From the NCBI GenBank assembly GCA_031268055.1, contig JAIRXY010000288.1:1-9506 (forward strand): a stretch of DNA of 9,506 bases, given 5' to 3'. This stretch comes from Prevotellaceae bacterium. GTDB taxonomy: Bacteria > Bacteroidota > Bacteroidia > Bacteroidales > UBA932. The notes beneath the pieces were generated by a model. That model saw only the letters and a program-made list of their open reading frames with translations, was not told the origin of the DNA and made no database searches. The translations under genes and the position numbers were made by a program. Shown one piece after another: positions 1 through 6,909 of this stretch (its first letter is position 1; each line of letters begins with the position of its first letter).

Positions 1-1184
1 AAAAAATAGAATTTTATTATTACATTGAAGAAGTATCAATGGAAATTAGTAGTTCGATTACTGCTATTTCTGTGGATAATCGGACATATCCAATAGACAT
101 TATCGCACCAGAAAACCTCCCTATTGGTTACAAGATGATTTTTCTTTTATTTTCTGATTATTTTAAGGGTCAAGTAGACGCTGCTCGAGAAACAATTAAT
201 ATGCCGGAACTTGAAAGAGTAAAAAAGTTATTTAGAAATGAAATAGCCAAGATTATAGATAAAAAACTACCTCAAATTACGCAGAAAAATCAAGAAAGGA
301 AACAGCGTTTGATAAATCGTTTTCCACATTTGAACGGTTATTTTGAAGTTGAAGGAATTGGTTACACCTCAGAAGAAGATTTATTGAAAAAAGCGCAAGA
401 AAAATTTTTAAAGGCACAAAGAAAAATCTTGGGAGCTTCTCACTTAACAGATGAGCAATTTCAAGAATCATTGGAGTTGGCTTCTCGAACTCTAACCGAG
501 TATATTTTATTTAGGCAAAATACCATCACTAAGCTTAAAAATATTGAAAAGAAGGATAAAGAATCTGTTTTTCATAAATTGATAATTCCCATGCGTGAAC
601 AATTTGAAGGTAAAAATTTAGAAGATGATTTATATCGCAATAATGTTTGGGTATTTGATGATAAATTTATGACTTATGATACAATATTAAGTGATACCGA
701 AATGTCGGAATTAATCAAAATCATTACAGATGGAGAAGTTGTTGACAAAGATAATGGCAGACCTGATATTGCAATGATTTTTTCAGGAAATCCAAAAGAT
801 AAAGATAATAATAAGAAAGTTGATGTTGTTATCGTTGAATTAAAGAAAAAAGGACTTCCTGCCGAACAAAATTCAGTAGTTGAAAGACAATTAGAGCATA
901 GGGCAAGAAAGTTGCTGCAATATTACAATAACAAAATCCAACAAATATGGTTTTATGGAATTGTGGAAATAGATGATGAGTATGAGTTGGATTTATTATC
1001 AGATTATCACAGACTTTACTCACAAGGAAAAGTTTTCTACAGGAATAAGGAAATAACGCTACAAAAAGAGCCGTTGATATCATTGCCGGTAGGGATATTC
1101 CTAATGGATTTTGATGCCGTTGTAAATGATGCAGATGCTCGTAATTCAACATTTTTGAATATTATCAAAAGTAAGTTCAAATAA
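1..1184 (+). CDS. C-terminal part of a probable GHKL-type ATP-binding protein with a PD-(D/E)XK nuclease-like domain (5' end outside window)
   Basis: The first in-frame ATG is at 39 and would give 381 residues. However, the frame stays open upstream to the window edge (codons from base 3 read KIEFYYYIEEVS before that Met), so the protein probably starts outside the window. Numbering from the Met at 39, the stretch SDYFKGQVDAARETINM (39-55) and the segment NNVWVFDDKFMTYDTILSD (201-219) resemble the region following the ATPase domain in large Hsp90/GHKL-type ATP-binding proteins; this is recalled family likeness, not a search. RPD (241-243), followed by a strand ending in ELK (267-269), has the form of a PD-(D/E)XK nuclease core. 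Residues 56-200 are charged and helical. No signal peptide or membrane segment is visible. The stop lies three bases before the next start, so the two genes are probably co-transcribed and translationally coupled. The gene is AT-rich (15/60 G+C at 781-840), unlike the chromosomal genes to the right. A role in nucleic-acid defence is inferred from domain and neighbour; no substrate can be named. Confidence 0.8.
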   Translation, partial: KIEFYYYIEEVSMEISSSITAISVDNRTYPIDIIAPENLPIGYKMIFLLFSDYFKGQVDAARETINMPELERVKKLFRNEIAKIIDKKLPQITQKNQERKQRLINRFPHLNGYFEVEGIGYTSEEDLLKKAQEKFLKAQRKILGASHLTDEQFQESLELASRTLTEYILFRQNTITKLKNIEKKDKESVFHKLIIPMREQFEGKNLEDDLYRNNVWVFDDKFMTYDTILSDTEMSELIKIITDGEVVDKDNGRPDIAMIFSGNPKDKDNNKKVDVVIVELKKKGLPAEQNSVVERQLEHRARKLLQYYNNKIQQIWFYGIVEIDDEYELDLLSDYHRLYSQGKVFYRNKEITLQKEPLISLPVGIFLMDFDAVVNDADARNSTFLNIIKSKFK

Positions 1185-1187
1185 AAA

Positions 1188-4100
1188 ATGAGCGAATCCC
1201 ATATCACCACCTACCTCCAATCCCTCTCCGCCCTGTACTCTCAGGGCATTACCACCGAGCATTCGTTTCGCGGGGCGCTGGAAACCTTGCTCAGCAGCAT
1301 GACCGGTTTTGCAGCTGTGAATGAGGCTCAGCATATTGCCTGCGGCGCGCCCGACCTCACGCTTCTGAAAAACAGCATCCCTGTTGGCTACGTGGAGGCA
1401 AAAGATATTGGCAAAAATCTAAGCTCAAAGGACTACAAAAATCAATTTGAAAGGTACAAAAAGGCGCTCGACAACTTGATTATTACCGATTACCTGACCT
1501 TTCAGCTTTTTGAAGGCGAAAATTTTATTACTGAAATTTCCATTGGCAAAATCCTACTGGAAAAAATAGAGCCAATTCCCGGAAATTTTCCTGCTTTCAT
1601 TGAATTGATTAGAACATTTTCGCAATACAACGGAAAATCAATTGCAAGCTCTAAGCAGCTGGCCGAATTTATGGCAGCCAAAACGCAGCTTTTGTCAGAG
1701 GTGATTGAAAAAACCATCCGCGACAGCGACGAAAGCAATACGCTGCACCAGCAATTAAAGGGCTTTCGCGAGGTGCTGCTGCCGGCTATGCGCAATGCGC
1801 AGTTTGCCGATATTTATGCTCAAACCATTGCCTACGGCATGTTTGTAGCGCGGTTGCAGGATAGCTCGAATGAAAATTTCACCCGCCGGTATGCCGAAAC
1901 ATTAATTCCAAGATCAAACCCATTTTTAAGAAACCTGTTTCACTACATTGCTTACGACCTCGACGAAAATATCCGCTGGCTTGTCGATTCGCTCGCCGAC
2001 ATGTTTAACTATGTGGATATTACCGCTATTCGCAAGGAATTTGAGAGTAAAGACAAAGACCCGTTTCTGCATTTTTACGAAGATTTTCTCACAAAGTACG
2101 ACAAGCAGATGAAAAATGCAATGGGAGCGTACTACACTCCGATTGCAGTGGTTAAATTTATTGTGCAGGCGGTTGACGACATTTTGAAAAATGAGTTTGG
2201 CATTTCAAATGGACTGGCCGACAACTCAAAGGTAGCAATGGGGCATGCACCGCTGCTGCAAGAGTACCATAAGGTGCAAATTCTTGACCCCGCTACAGGT
2301 ACAGGAACTTTTCTTGCCGAGGTGGTGCGAAATATTTACATGCATTTTGGAGGCAACGCCGGGATGTGGAGCGATTACGTAAAAAGGCATTTAATTCCGC
2401 GCCTCAACGGTTTTGAGATAATGATGTCGCCCTACACGATGGCGCATCTGAAGTTAGAAATGATTCTGCAGGAGCTTGGCTACAATGTAAGCAGCAGCAG
2501 CAGGCTGCAAATTTACCTCACCAACAGCTTGGAAAATCCAAAGAAAAGCGTAAATCCCATTCCTTTTGCCGGATGGCTGAGCAATGAGGCAATCGAAGCC
2601 GAAAAAATCAAAAGCAACGTGCCTGTGATGGTTGTTTTAGGCAATCCGCCGTACAGCGGCGAGTCCCAGAACAAGGGCGAGTGGATTTTGAAGCTGCTGG
2701 AAGGCTACAAAAAAGAGCCGACAGGAGGGCATTTGCAGGAAAAAAATCCCAAGTGGCTCAACGACGACTACGTGAAGTTTATCCGCTTTGGGCAGCATTT
2801 CATTGAGAAAAACGGCGAAGGCATTTTGGCGTACGTCAACAACCACAGCTTTTTGGATAACCCCACTTTTCGCGGAATGAGGCATAGCTTGCTGCAAGCT
2901 TTCGACAAAATTTATATATTGGATTTGCACGGAAATGCGAAGAAAAAAGAAACCGCGCCCGATGGCAGTAAAGATGAAAATGTATTTGATATTCAGCAGG
3001 GCGTGTCAATCAATATTTTCATAAAAACAAAAAATACCGTAGCGCATGATTGTAAAATTTTACACACAGATTTATTTGGCAAGCGCACCGAAAAATATTC
3101 CTTCCTGCTCGAAAATAACTTGCAATCAATTTCATGGACAGAGCTCACACCGCAAGCTCCGCAGTATTTTTTCGTCAATAAAGATTTTGAAAGTAGAGAA
3201 GAGTATGAAAAAGGTTTTTTGATAACCGATTTGTTTTCAGTATATTCATTAGGAATTTTGACTAAAAGAGATAACCTATCAATAGGATTTAGTAAAGAGG
3301 AATTGAAGAAAAACTTATTGTGTTTTTTAGATGAAAATAGCTCTATCAAAGATGTTTGCTCATGCTTTGATATTCCAATTATAGATAAAGATAAATGGAA
3401 CGCTGAAATTTCAAGGAAAAAAACTAATGCAAATAATTTAGATTTAGATATCGAAGATATTACATATAGACCTTTTGACAAAAGAAAAGTTTTTTATAAT
3501 GAATATTTTGTTGCTCGACAAAACAAAAAAGTACTAAGCAATTTTAAGCAACCTAATTGTGCCATTGTAATAGGCAGGCAGGGGCAAGCAGTGGGTAGCA
3601 ATTTATGGGATATTGTTTTTATTTCGAATGATTTGATAGACCAAAATATTTTCAGGCGTGGCGGCGGTACTGTTTTCCCTCTTTACCTTTACCATAATAA
3701 TTTCGGGCAAACGGAAAAAGTGGCAAACTTGAACGCGGCGATTGTGGCAGAAATGGCGGAAAGAACAAGGGGATTAATCCCTTTGTCAAATGAACAAATA
3801 TTCGATTACATTTACGCTGTTCTTCATTCGCCCTTGTACAGAGAAAAATACAAGGAGTTTCTGAAAATAGATTTTCCGCGCATTCCGTATCCTGCAAATG
3901 CAGAGCAATTTGAAAAATTAGCGGCGTTTGGTGAGAAGCTAAGGCATTTGCACTTAATGGAAAATGTTGTGCCGCAACAAAATCTTGCAAATTTCCCCAA
4001 AGCAGGAAGCAATATAGTAGAAAATTCGTTTACCGAAAAATCCGGTAGCTACCACGACGGCAAAGTTTGGATAAACGGCGCGCAATATTTTGATAACGTT

Positions 4101-4271
4101 CCCGTTGCAGCGTGGAATTTTTACATTGGCGGCTACCAGCCTGCGCAAAAATGGCTCAAAGACCGCAAGGGCAGAACGCTGACATTCGAAGACGTTGAGC
4201 ATTACCAAAAAATAATTTTCGTATTGAGCGAAACGGGTAAAGTGATGAAAGAGATAAATTTAACTTTGTAA
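1188..4271 (+). CDS. Single-chain restriction-modification enzyme, Type IIG / Type ISP-like (nuclease + N6-adenine methyltransferase + target recognition)
   Basis: This 1027-residue protein should both methylate and cut DNA at its own recognition site. Residues 1-75 carry a Mrr/PD-(D/E)XK-type nuclease: E32, P55-D56, then E70-A-K72. Residues about 80-300 are a helical connector. The methyltransferase follows, with GAYYTP (313-318, motif X region), DPATGTGTFL (367-376, SAM-binding motif I) and NPPY (486-489, catalytic motif IV), the order of gamma-class N6-adenine enzymes such as HsdM and Type IIG proteins. Residues about 600-830 should hold the target-recognition domain. YRPFD (760-764), DYIYAVLHSPLYREKY (873-888) and the tryptophan-rich tail (about 955-1023) resemble the Type ISP C-terminal region. 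True Type ISP enzymes such as LlaGI are about 1500 residues with an SF2 helicase between nuclease and methylase. No Walker A motif is visible here, so the motor is missing and Type IIG behaviour is more likely. The start follows the upstream stop by three bases. Catalytic motifs are intact and there is no internal stop. Recognition sequence and cleavage position cannot be predicted. Confidence 0.93.
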   Translation: MSESHITTYLQSLSALYSQGITTEHSFRGALETLLSSMTGFAAVNEAQHIACGAPDLTLLKNSIPVGYVEAKDIGKNLSSKDYKNQFERYKKALDNLIITDYLTFQLFEGENFITEISIGKILLEKIEPIPGNFPAFIELIRTFSQYNGKSIASSKQLAEFMAAKTQLLSEVIEKTIRDSDESNTLHQQLKGFREVLLPAMRNAQFADIYAQTIAYGMFVARLQDSSNENFTRRYAETLIPRSNPFLRNLFHYIAYDLDENIRWLVDSLADMFNYVDITAIRKEFESKDKDPFLHFYEDFLTKYDKQMKNAMGAYYTPIAVVKFIVQAVDDILKNEFGISNGLADNSKVAMGHAPLLQEYHKVQILDPATGTGTFLAEVVRNIYMHFGGNAGMWSDYVKRHLIPRLNGFEIMMSPYTMAHLKLEMILQELGYNVSSSSRLQIYLTNSLENPKKSVNPIPFAGWLSNEAIEAEKIKSNVPVMVVLGNPPYSGESQNKGEWILKLLEGYKKEPTGGHLQEKNPKWLNDDYVKFIRFGQHFIEKNGEGILAYVNNHSFLDNPTFRGMRHSLLQAFDKIYILDLHGNAKKKETAPDGSKDENVFDIQQGVSINIFIKTKNTVAHDCKILHTDLFGKRTEKYSFLLENNLQSISWTELTPQAPQYFFVNKDFESREEYEKGFLITDLFSVYSLGILTKRDNLSIGFSKEELKKNLLCFLDENSSIKDVCSCFDIPIIDKDKWNAEISRKKTNANNLDLDIEDITYRPFDKRKVFYNEYFVARQNKKVLSNFKQPNCAIVIGRQGQAVGSNLWDIVFISNDLIDQNIFRRGGGTVFPLYLYHNNFGQTEKVANLNAAIVAEMAERTRGLIPLSNEQIFDYIYAVLHSPLYREKYKEFLKIDFPRIPYPANAEQFEKLAAFGEKLRHLHLMENVVPQQNLANFPKAGSNIVENSFTEKSGSYHDGKVWINGAQYFDNVPVAAWNFYIGGYQPAQKWLKDRKGRTLTFEDVEHYQKIIFVLSETGKVMKEINLTL

Positions 4272-4275
4272 TTAA

Positions 4276-4401
4276 AATGGCATAACGCTCAATAAGCTAA
4301 TGCAATTTCATTCTTCGCACCCGCGTAATCCGATGCTTGCAGAGGCGTGCTGCCGGAGGGGACTAAACGAAAGACAAATGGAAGCATTGCTGCTTTTTTA
4401 A
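4276..4401 (+). pseudogene. Fossil of the C-terminal end of an AlbA/HATPase_c_4-type (RecG-like) DNA-binding protein, internally deleted
   Basis: The spacer between the restriction enzyme and thyA contains a short open stretch, with an ATG at 4300 and TAA at 4399-4401 (33 codons). Its middle reads HSSHPRNPMLAEACCRRG and continues directly into LNERQMEALLLF. In proteins with an AlbA_2 domain and a HATPase_c_4-like C-terminal part, as I recall the family, HPRNPL(I/L)AEVFYRAG lies near the end of the ATPase-like domain and LNERQ-x-x-AL begins the winged-helix tail dozens of residues later. Here the two are fused and the reading frame stops soon after, which is what an internal deletion would leave. 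The fragment is too short to work. It could instead be a chance open frame or an unrelated small peptide; the likeness is from memory and unsearched. Confidence 0.45.
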
Positions 4402-4450
4402 TCGCAAAAAGAAATAACGCCCTCCTTAGAAAAATTATTTCATACCCCCT

Positions 4451-5245
4451 CTACACGGCTATTTCCGCCCTTATTCCCGGGTAGGGGTCGTAGAGCTTGA
4501 GGTAAAAATCTTCGTACTTAAAGTCGAAGATGGAGGTTACGGCGGGGTTTATTACCATTGTTGGCAGCGCCAGCGGCTCGCGCTCCAGCTGCGTCCTGAC
4601 CTGCTTTAGGTGGTTGAGGTAAATGTGGGCGTCGCCCAGCGTGTGGATAAATTCGCCGGGCTGCAAGCCGCACACCTGCGCCATCATCATGGTGAGGAGG
4701 GCGTAGGAGGCTATGTTGAACGGTACGCCCAGAAACGTGTCGGCGCTGCGCTGGTAGAGCTGGCAGGAGAGCCTGCCGTTGGCCACGTAAAACTGAAACA
4801 GGACGTGGCACGGCGGCAGTGCCATGCTGTCGACTTCGGCCACGTTCCACGCGCTAACGATGTGGCGGCGCGAATCGGGATTTTCCTTTAGCGACTTCAC
4901 CACCTGCGCAATCTGGTCAATGTGCTGCCCGCTGGGGGCAGGCCAGCTGCGCCACTGGTAGCCGTATATGTGCCCCAAATCGCCGTTGGCGTCAGCCCAT
5001 TCGTCCCAGATGGTTACGCTGTGGTCGTTGAGGTACTTTACGTTGGTTTCGCCCTGCAAGAACCACAGCAGCTCGTAAATGATGGAGCGGAGGTGCACCT
5101 TTTTGGTGGTGAGCAGCGGGAAGCCCTGCTGCAAGTCAAAGCGCATTTGGTGGCCAAAGATGCTGATGGTTCCCGTGCCGGTGCGGTCGGATTTTTGTAC
5201 GCCGCTATCTAAAATATGCTGCAATAGCGCAAGGTATGGTCTCAT
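4451..5245 (-). CDS. thyA: Thymidylate synthase ThyA
   Basis: ThyA makes dTMP from dUMP in the cytosol, with 5,10-methylenetetrahydrofolate as one-carbon donor and reductant, releasing dihydrofolate. At 264 residues the protein has the length of E. coli ThyA and appears to align without gaps, so the residue numbers coincide. Present are R21 in the phosphate-binding loop (SDRTGTGT), E58, W80, W83, R126-R127, the catalytic nucleophile C146 in [13 protein letters not shown]169, N177, and H207 with Y209. The C-terminus ends IRAEIAV, equivalent to the IKAPVAI tail that closes on the active site. The ATG at 5245 gives the full N-terminus; no Shine-Dalgarno sequence precedes it, as is usual in Bacteroidota. 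The upstream gene on the same strand is the Crp/Fnr regulator, 70 bases away, so thyA may be read from the kinase promoter or from an unrecognised one in the gap. It converges with the restriction cassette. No folA gene follows it. Confidence 0.98.
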   Translation of the reverse strand: MRPYLALLQHILDSGVQKSDRTGTGTISIFGHQMRFDLQQGFPLLTTKKVHLRSIIYELLWFLQGETNVKYLNDHSVTIWDEWADANGDLGHIYGYQWRSWPAPSGQHIDQIAQVVKSLKENPDSRRHIVSAWNVAEVDSMALPPCHVLFQFYVANGRLSCQLYQRSADTFLGVPFNIASYALLTMMMAQVCGLQPGEFIHTLGDAHIYLNHLKQVRTQLEREPLALPTMVINPAVTSIFDFKYEDFYLKLYDPYPGIRAEIAV

Positions 5246-5315
5246 GTTTTTGGTAAAGTCAACGAAAAAAAATTTATCTCCATAAAAAAATACTTAGCCT
5301 CCCCCTGCAACGCCG

Positions 5316-6008
5316 CTACCCGTGGCTGCTGATGCGGCAGATAGCCGGAATGTTGAGCAGGCGAATGTTGTACCGGTTAATGCTCACCAGGCCTTCGTCC
5401 TGAAAGGTGGAGAGCGTGCGAATAGCGTTGGGGGTGGTCATGTTGGCGAGGTTGGCCAAGTCGCTGCGGGAGAATCGGCCGCACAGCGTTTGGTAGTCAT
5501 CCTCCATGCCGTAGGTGCTTGCCAGCAGCAGCAGCGAGTCGGCAAGGCGCGCCCGCAGGTGCTTTTGCAGCAGCGCCACCGTGCGCAGGTCGGCGTAGCC
5601 GAGCACGCGCGAAGCGTGCTGAAGCATGGCAAGGGCGAATGAGATGTTGGTTTTCATGAGCGACAGGAAGCACTCCTTCTCAATGGTGCAGACTAAGGAG
5701 GCCTCCAGCGCCTGCGTTGAAGCGCCGTAAGGCTCGCCGGCGCACAGCGCCCGAAATCCGAGAAGCTGGCAGCTCTGAATCAGGCGGATGATTTGCTCCT
5801 TGCCCAAAATGCCCTTCTTACAAATTTTCGCTTTTCCGGAGGAGAGGTACACTAACCCTCCGGGCATTTCGCCCTCGCTAAAGATGGTAGCGCCCTTCTT
5901 GTAGATGGCGCTGTGGGTATTGCGAATAATATGCGCCTTTTCCTCTTCCGAGAAAAAGGGGAACATTACGAAAAATCCTTTAGTTTCTTTATCGCATATC
6001 GTCAGCAT
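5316..6008 (-). CDS. Crp/Fnr-family transcriptional regulator
   Basis: This is a 230-residue, two-domain DNA-binding regulator. Residues about 16-110 form the cyclic-nucleotide-binding-like beta barrel (IYKKGATIFSEGEMPGGLVYLSSGKAKI at its start is typical). About 115-145 is the dimer helix, and about 150-222 is a winged helix-turn-helix with the family pattern FSRSDLANLANMTTPNAIRTL followed by EGLVSI. The recognition helix should be about 191-204. The N-terminus has no FNR-type cysteine cluster and the cAMP phosphate-binding RS pair is not evident, so the ligand is unknown. The start at 6008 leaves a 12-base gap to the upstream kinase stop and implies co-transcription; a second in-frame Met at 5966 (residue 15) is a possible alternative start. 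Lying between a deoxynucleoside kinase and thyA suggests, but does not show, a link to nucleotide supply. Target genes cannot be named. Confidence 0.92.
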   Translation of the reverse strand: MLTICDKETKGFFVMFPFFSEEEKAHIIRNTHSAIYKKGATIFSEGEMPGGLVYLSSGKAKICKKGILGKEQIIRLIQSCQLLGFRALCAGEPYGASTQALEASLVCTIEKECFLSLMKTNISFALAMLQHASRVLGYADLRTVALLQKHLRARLADSLLLLASTYGMEDDYQTLCGRFSRSDLANLANMTTPNAIRTLSTFQDEGLVSINRYNIRLLNIPAICRISSHG

Positions 6009-6020
6009 ACCCGTTGCCCG

Positions 6021-6635
6021 CTAAAAAAGGCCATTAATAACAGCGTCTACCCTGTTTATCACTTCGCTCAAATCTTTTGGGTTGTCCGAAAAGTTGATTT
6101 CGTCCACATCGATTATGAGCTTTGGGTAGCGGTACGACTTGATAAAATCTTCGTAGCGGTCGTTCAGGTTTTTGAGGTAGTCCAAGCGTATTCCCTCCTC
6201 GTATTCGCGGCCGCGCCGCTGAATTTGCCGCACCAGCGTGGGCACCGACGCGCGTATGTAGATGAGCAGGTCGGGGGGAGCAATCAGCGAGTTCATCAGC
6301 TCAAAGAGGTCTACGTAGGTGGTGTAGTCGCTATCCGACATGAGCTGCATGGCGTGCAGGTTGGCGGCAAAGATGCGGGCATCCTCAAAGATGGTGCGGT
6401 CTTGCACAACATCGGCCTTGCTCTTTTGGAGCTCCACTATCTGCTTAAAGCGCCGGCCAAGGAAGTACACCTGCAGGTGAAACGACCAGCGCTGCATGTC
6501 CGAGTAAAAATCGTACAAGTAGGGGTTATCGTCTTCAGTATCTTCGTACTGAACTTTCCACCCGTAGTGCTTTGACAAAAGGCCGGCAAGCGTAGTCTTG
6601 CCGCTGCCAATATTACCTGCTATTGCGACATACAT
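6021..6635 (-). CDS. Deoxynucleoside kinase (salvage, dNK/dGK family)
   Basis: The enzyme phosphorylates deoxyribonucleosides to their monophosphates using ATP or another NTP, in the cytosol. Numbered from the Met at 6635, the 204-residue protein shows the P-loop GNIGSGKT (7-14), an early acidic substrate-side residue in YEDTEDDNPYL (30-40), the DRT motif (79-81, the DRS/ERS equivalent) followed by FED, and a LID-type arginine cluster QRRGRE (139-144). The C-terminal NRVDAVINGLF is typical of the Bacteroidota branch. The frame extends upstream to an ATG at 6671 (216 residues), but the extra MGACCMLNLCCL is unlike the family, which begins right at the P-loop strand, so I chose 6635. The gene is the first of the leftward run kinase, Crp/Fnr regulator, thyA. 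A well-placed promoter lies about 80 bases upstream. The preferred nucleoside (dA, dG, dC or dT) cannot be decided from sequence. Confidence 0.93.
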   Translation of the reverse strand: MYVAIAGNIGSGKTTLAGLLSKHYGWKVQYEDTEDDNPYLYDFYSDMQRWSFHLQVYFLGRRFKQIVELQKSKADVVQDRTIFEDARIFAANLHAMQLMSDSDYTTYVDLFELMNSLIAPPDLLIYIRASVPTLVRQIQRRGREYEEGIRLDYLKNLNDRYEDFIKSYRYPKLIIDVDEINFSDNPKDLSEVINRVDAVINGLF

Positions 6636-6674
6636 AAGACAACATAAGTTTAGCATACAGCATGCGCCCATCCG

Positions 6675-6718
6675 TTAGCGTGAGCACAAGCCAATTGTAT
6701 GATATTAAGAAACGCTAA
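6675..6718. repeat. 7-bp inverted repeat overlapping the kinase promoter
   Basis: TTAGCGT at 6675-6681 and its exact reverse complement ACGCTAA at 6712-6718 are separated by 30 bases. The right arm overlaps the -7 element of the leftward promoter and the left arm lies in the untranslated leader. It could be a pair of operator half-sites or nothing: arms this short occur by chance, and the spacing is too wide for one Crp-type dimer. Confidence 0.25.
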
Positions 6719-6746
6719 AGTTAGGTATTTTTTTTCGTTCTGCAAA
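6716..6746 (-). promoter_or_regulatory. Bacteroidota-type promoter for the kinase / regulator / thyA run
   Basis: Read on the minus strand, TTTG (6746-6743) is followed after exactly 19 bases by TAACTTTA (6723-6716). This matches the Bacteroidota sigma-factor pattern of TTG at -33 and TAnnTTTG at -7, differing only in the final base. Transcription should begin near 6711, leaving a leader of roughly 75 bases before the kinase ATG at 6635. Confidence 0.6.
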
Positions 6747-6861
6747 AAATTATTTTCACCAATGCCGTCTCCGCTAAGTACATATTACGAAATAGCAGCT
6801 TTAGCCTAAATTTTCCCTCATTTTTGCGGCTTATCCAAAAATAAAGTAATGAAATTCTCGT

Positions 6862-6869
6862 TATCTTTG
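6862..6869 (+). promoter_or_regulatory. Probable -7 element for the M16 peptidase gene
   Basis: TATCTTTG is a perfect match to the Bacteroidota TAnnTTTG element and lies 40 bases before the peptidase start, predicting a leader of about 30 bases. No TTG is found at the expected 19-21 bases upstream, so the promoter is half-supported. A small A/T hairpin (TTACT at 6883-6887, AGTAA at 6893-6897) lies in the leader. Confidence 0.45.
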
Positions 6870-6909
6870 AAAGAAAATTACCTTACTAAAAAAGTAACAG
6901 CAGCACGCT

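Noticed and set aside
1617..1650. NGKS in the restriction enzyme linker as a possible ATP-binding P-loop
   Set aside because: The glycine expected five residues before GKS is absent and no second helicase motif follows, so it is not a Walker A motif.
2993..3481. Minus-strand open frame of 162 codons inside the restriction enzyme gene
   Set aside because: It lies opposite the target-recognition region; its openness follows from the AT-rich codons there and it shows no motif or start signal.
4380..4450. Possible hairpin terminator between the converging restriction enzyme and thyA genes
   Set aside because: T-rich and A-rich runs are present, but no stem longer than three or four pairs was found next to them.
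4610..5212. Plus-strand open frames opposite thyA
   Set aside because: They are shadows of a thyA gene whose catalytic residues are all in place.
5246..5315. Possible separate thyA promoter in the 70-base gap
   Set aside because: Minus-strand TATTTTTT and TAAATTTT partly match the -7 pattern, but neither has a TTG at the correct distance.
5913..6575. Plus-strand open frame of 220 codons over the kinase and the start of the Crp/Fnr gene
   Set aside because: It spans two well-supported minus-strand genes and resembles no protein family.
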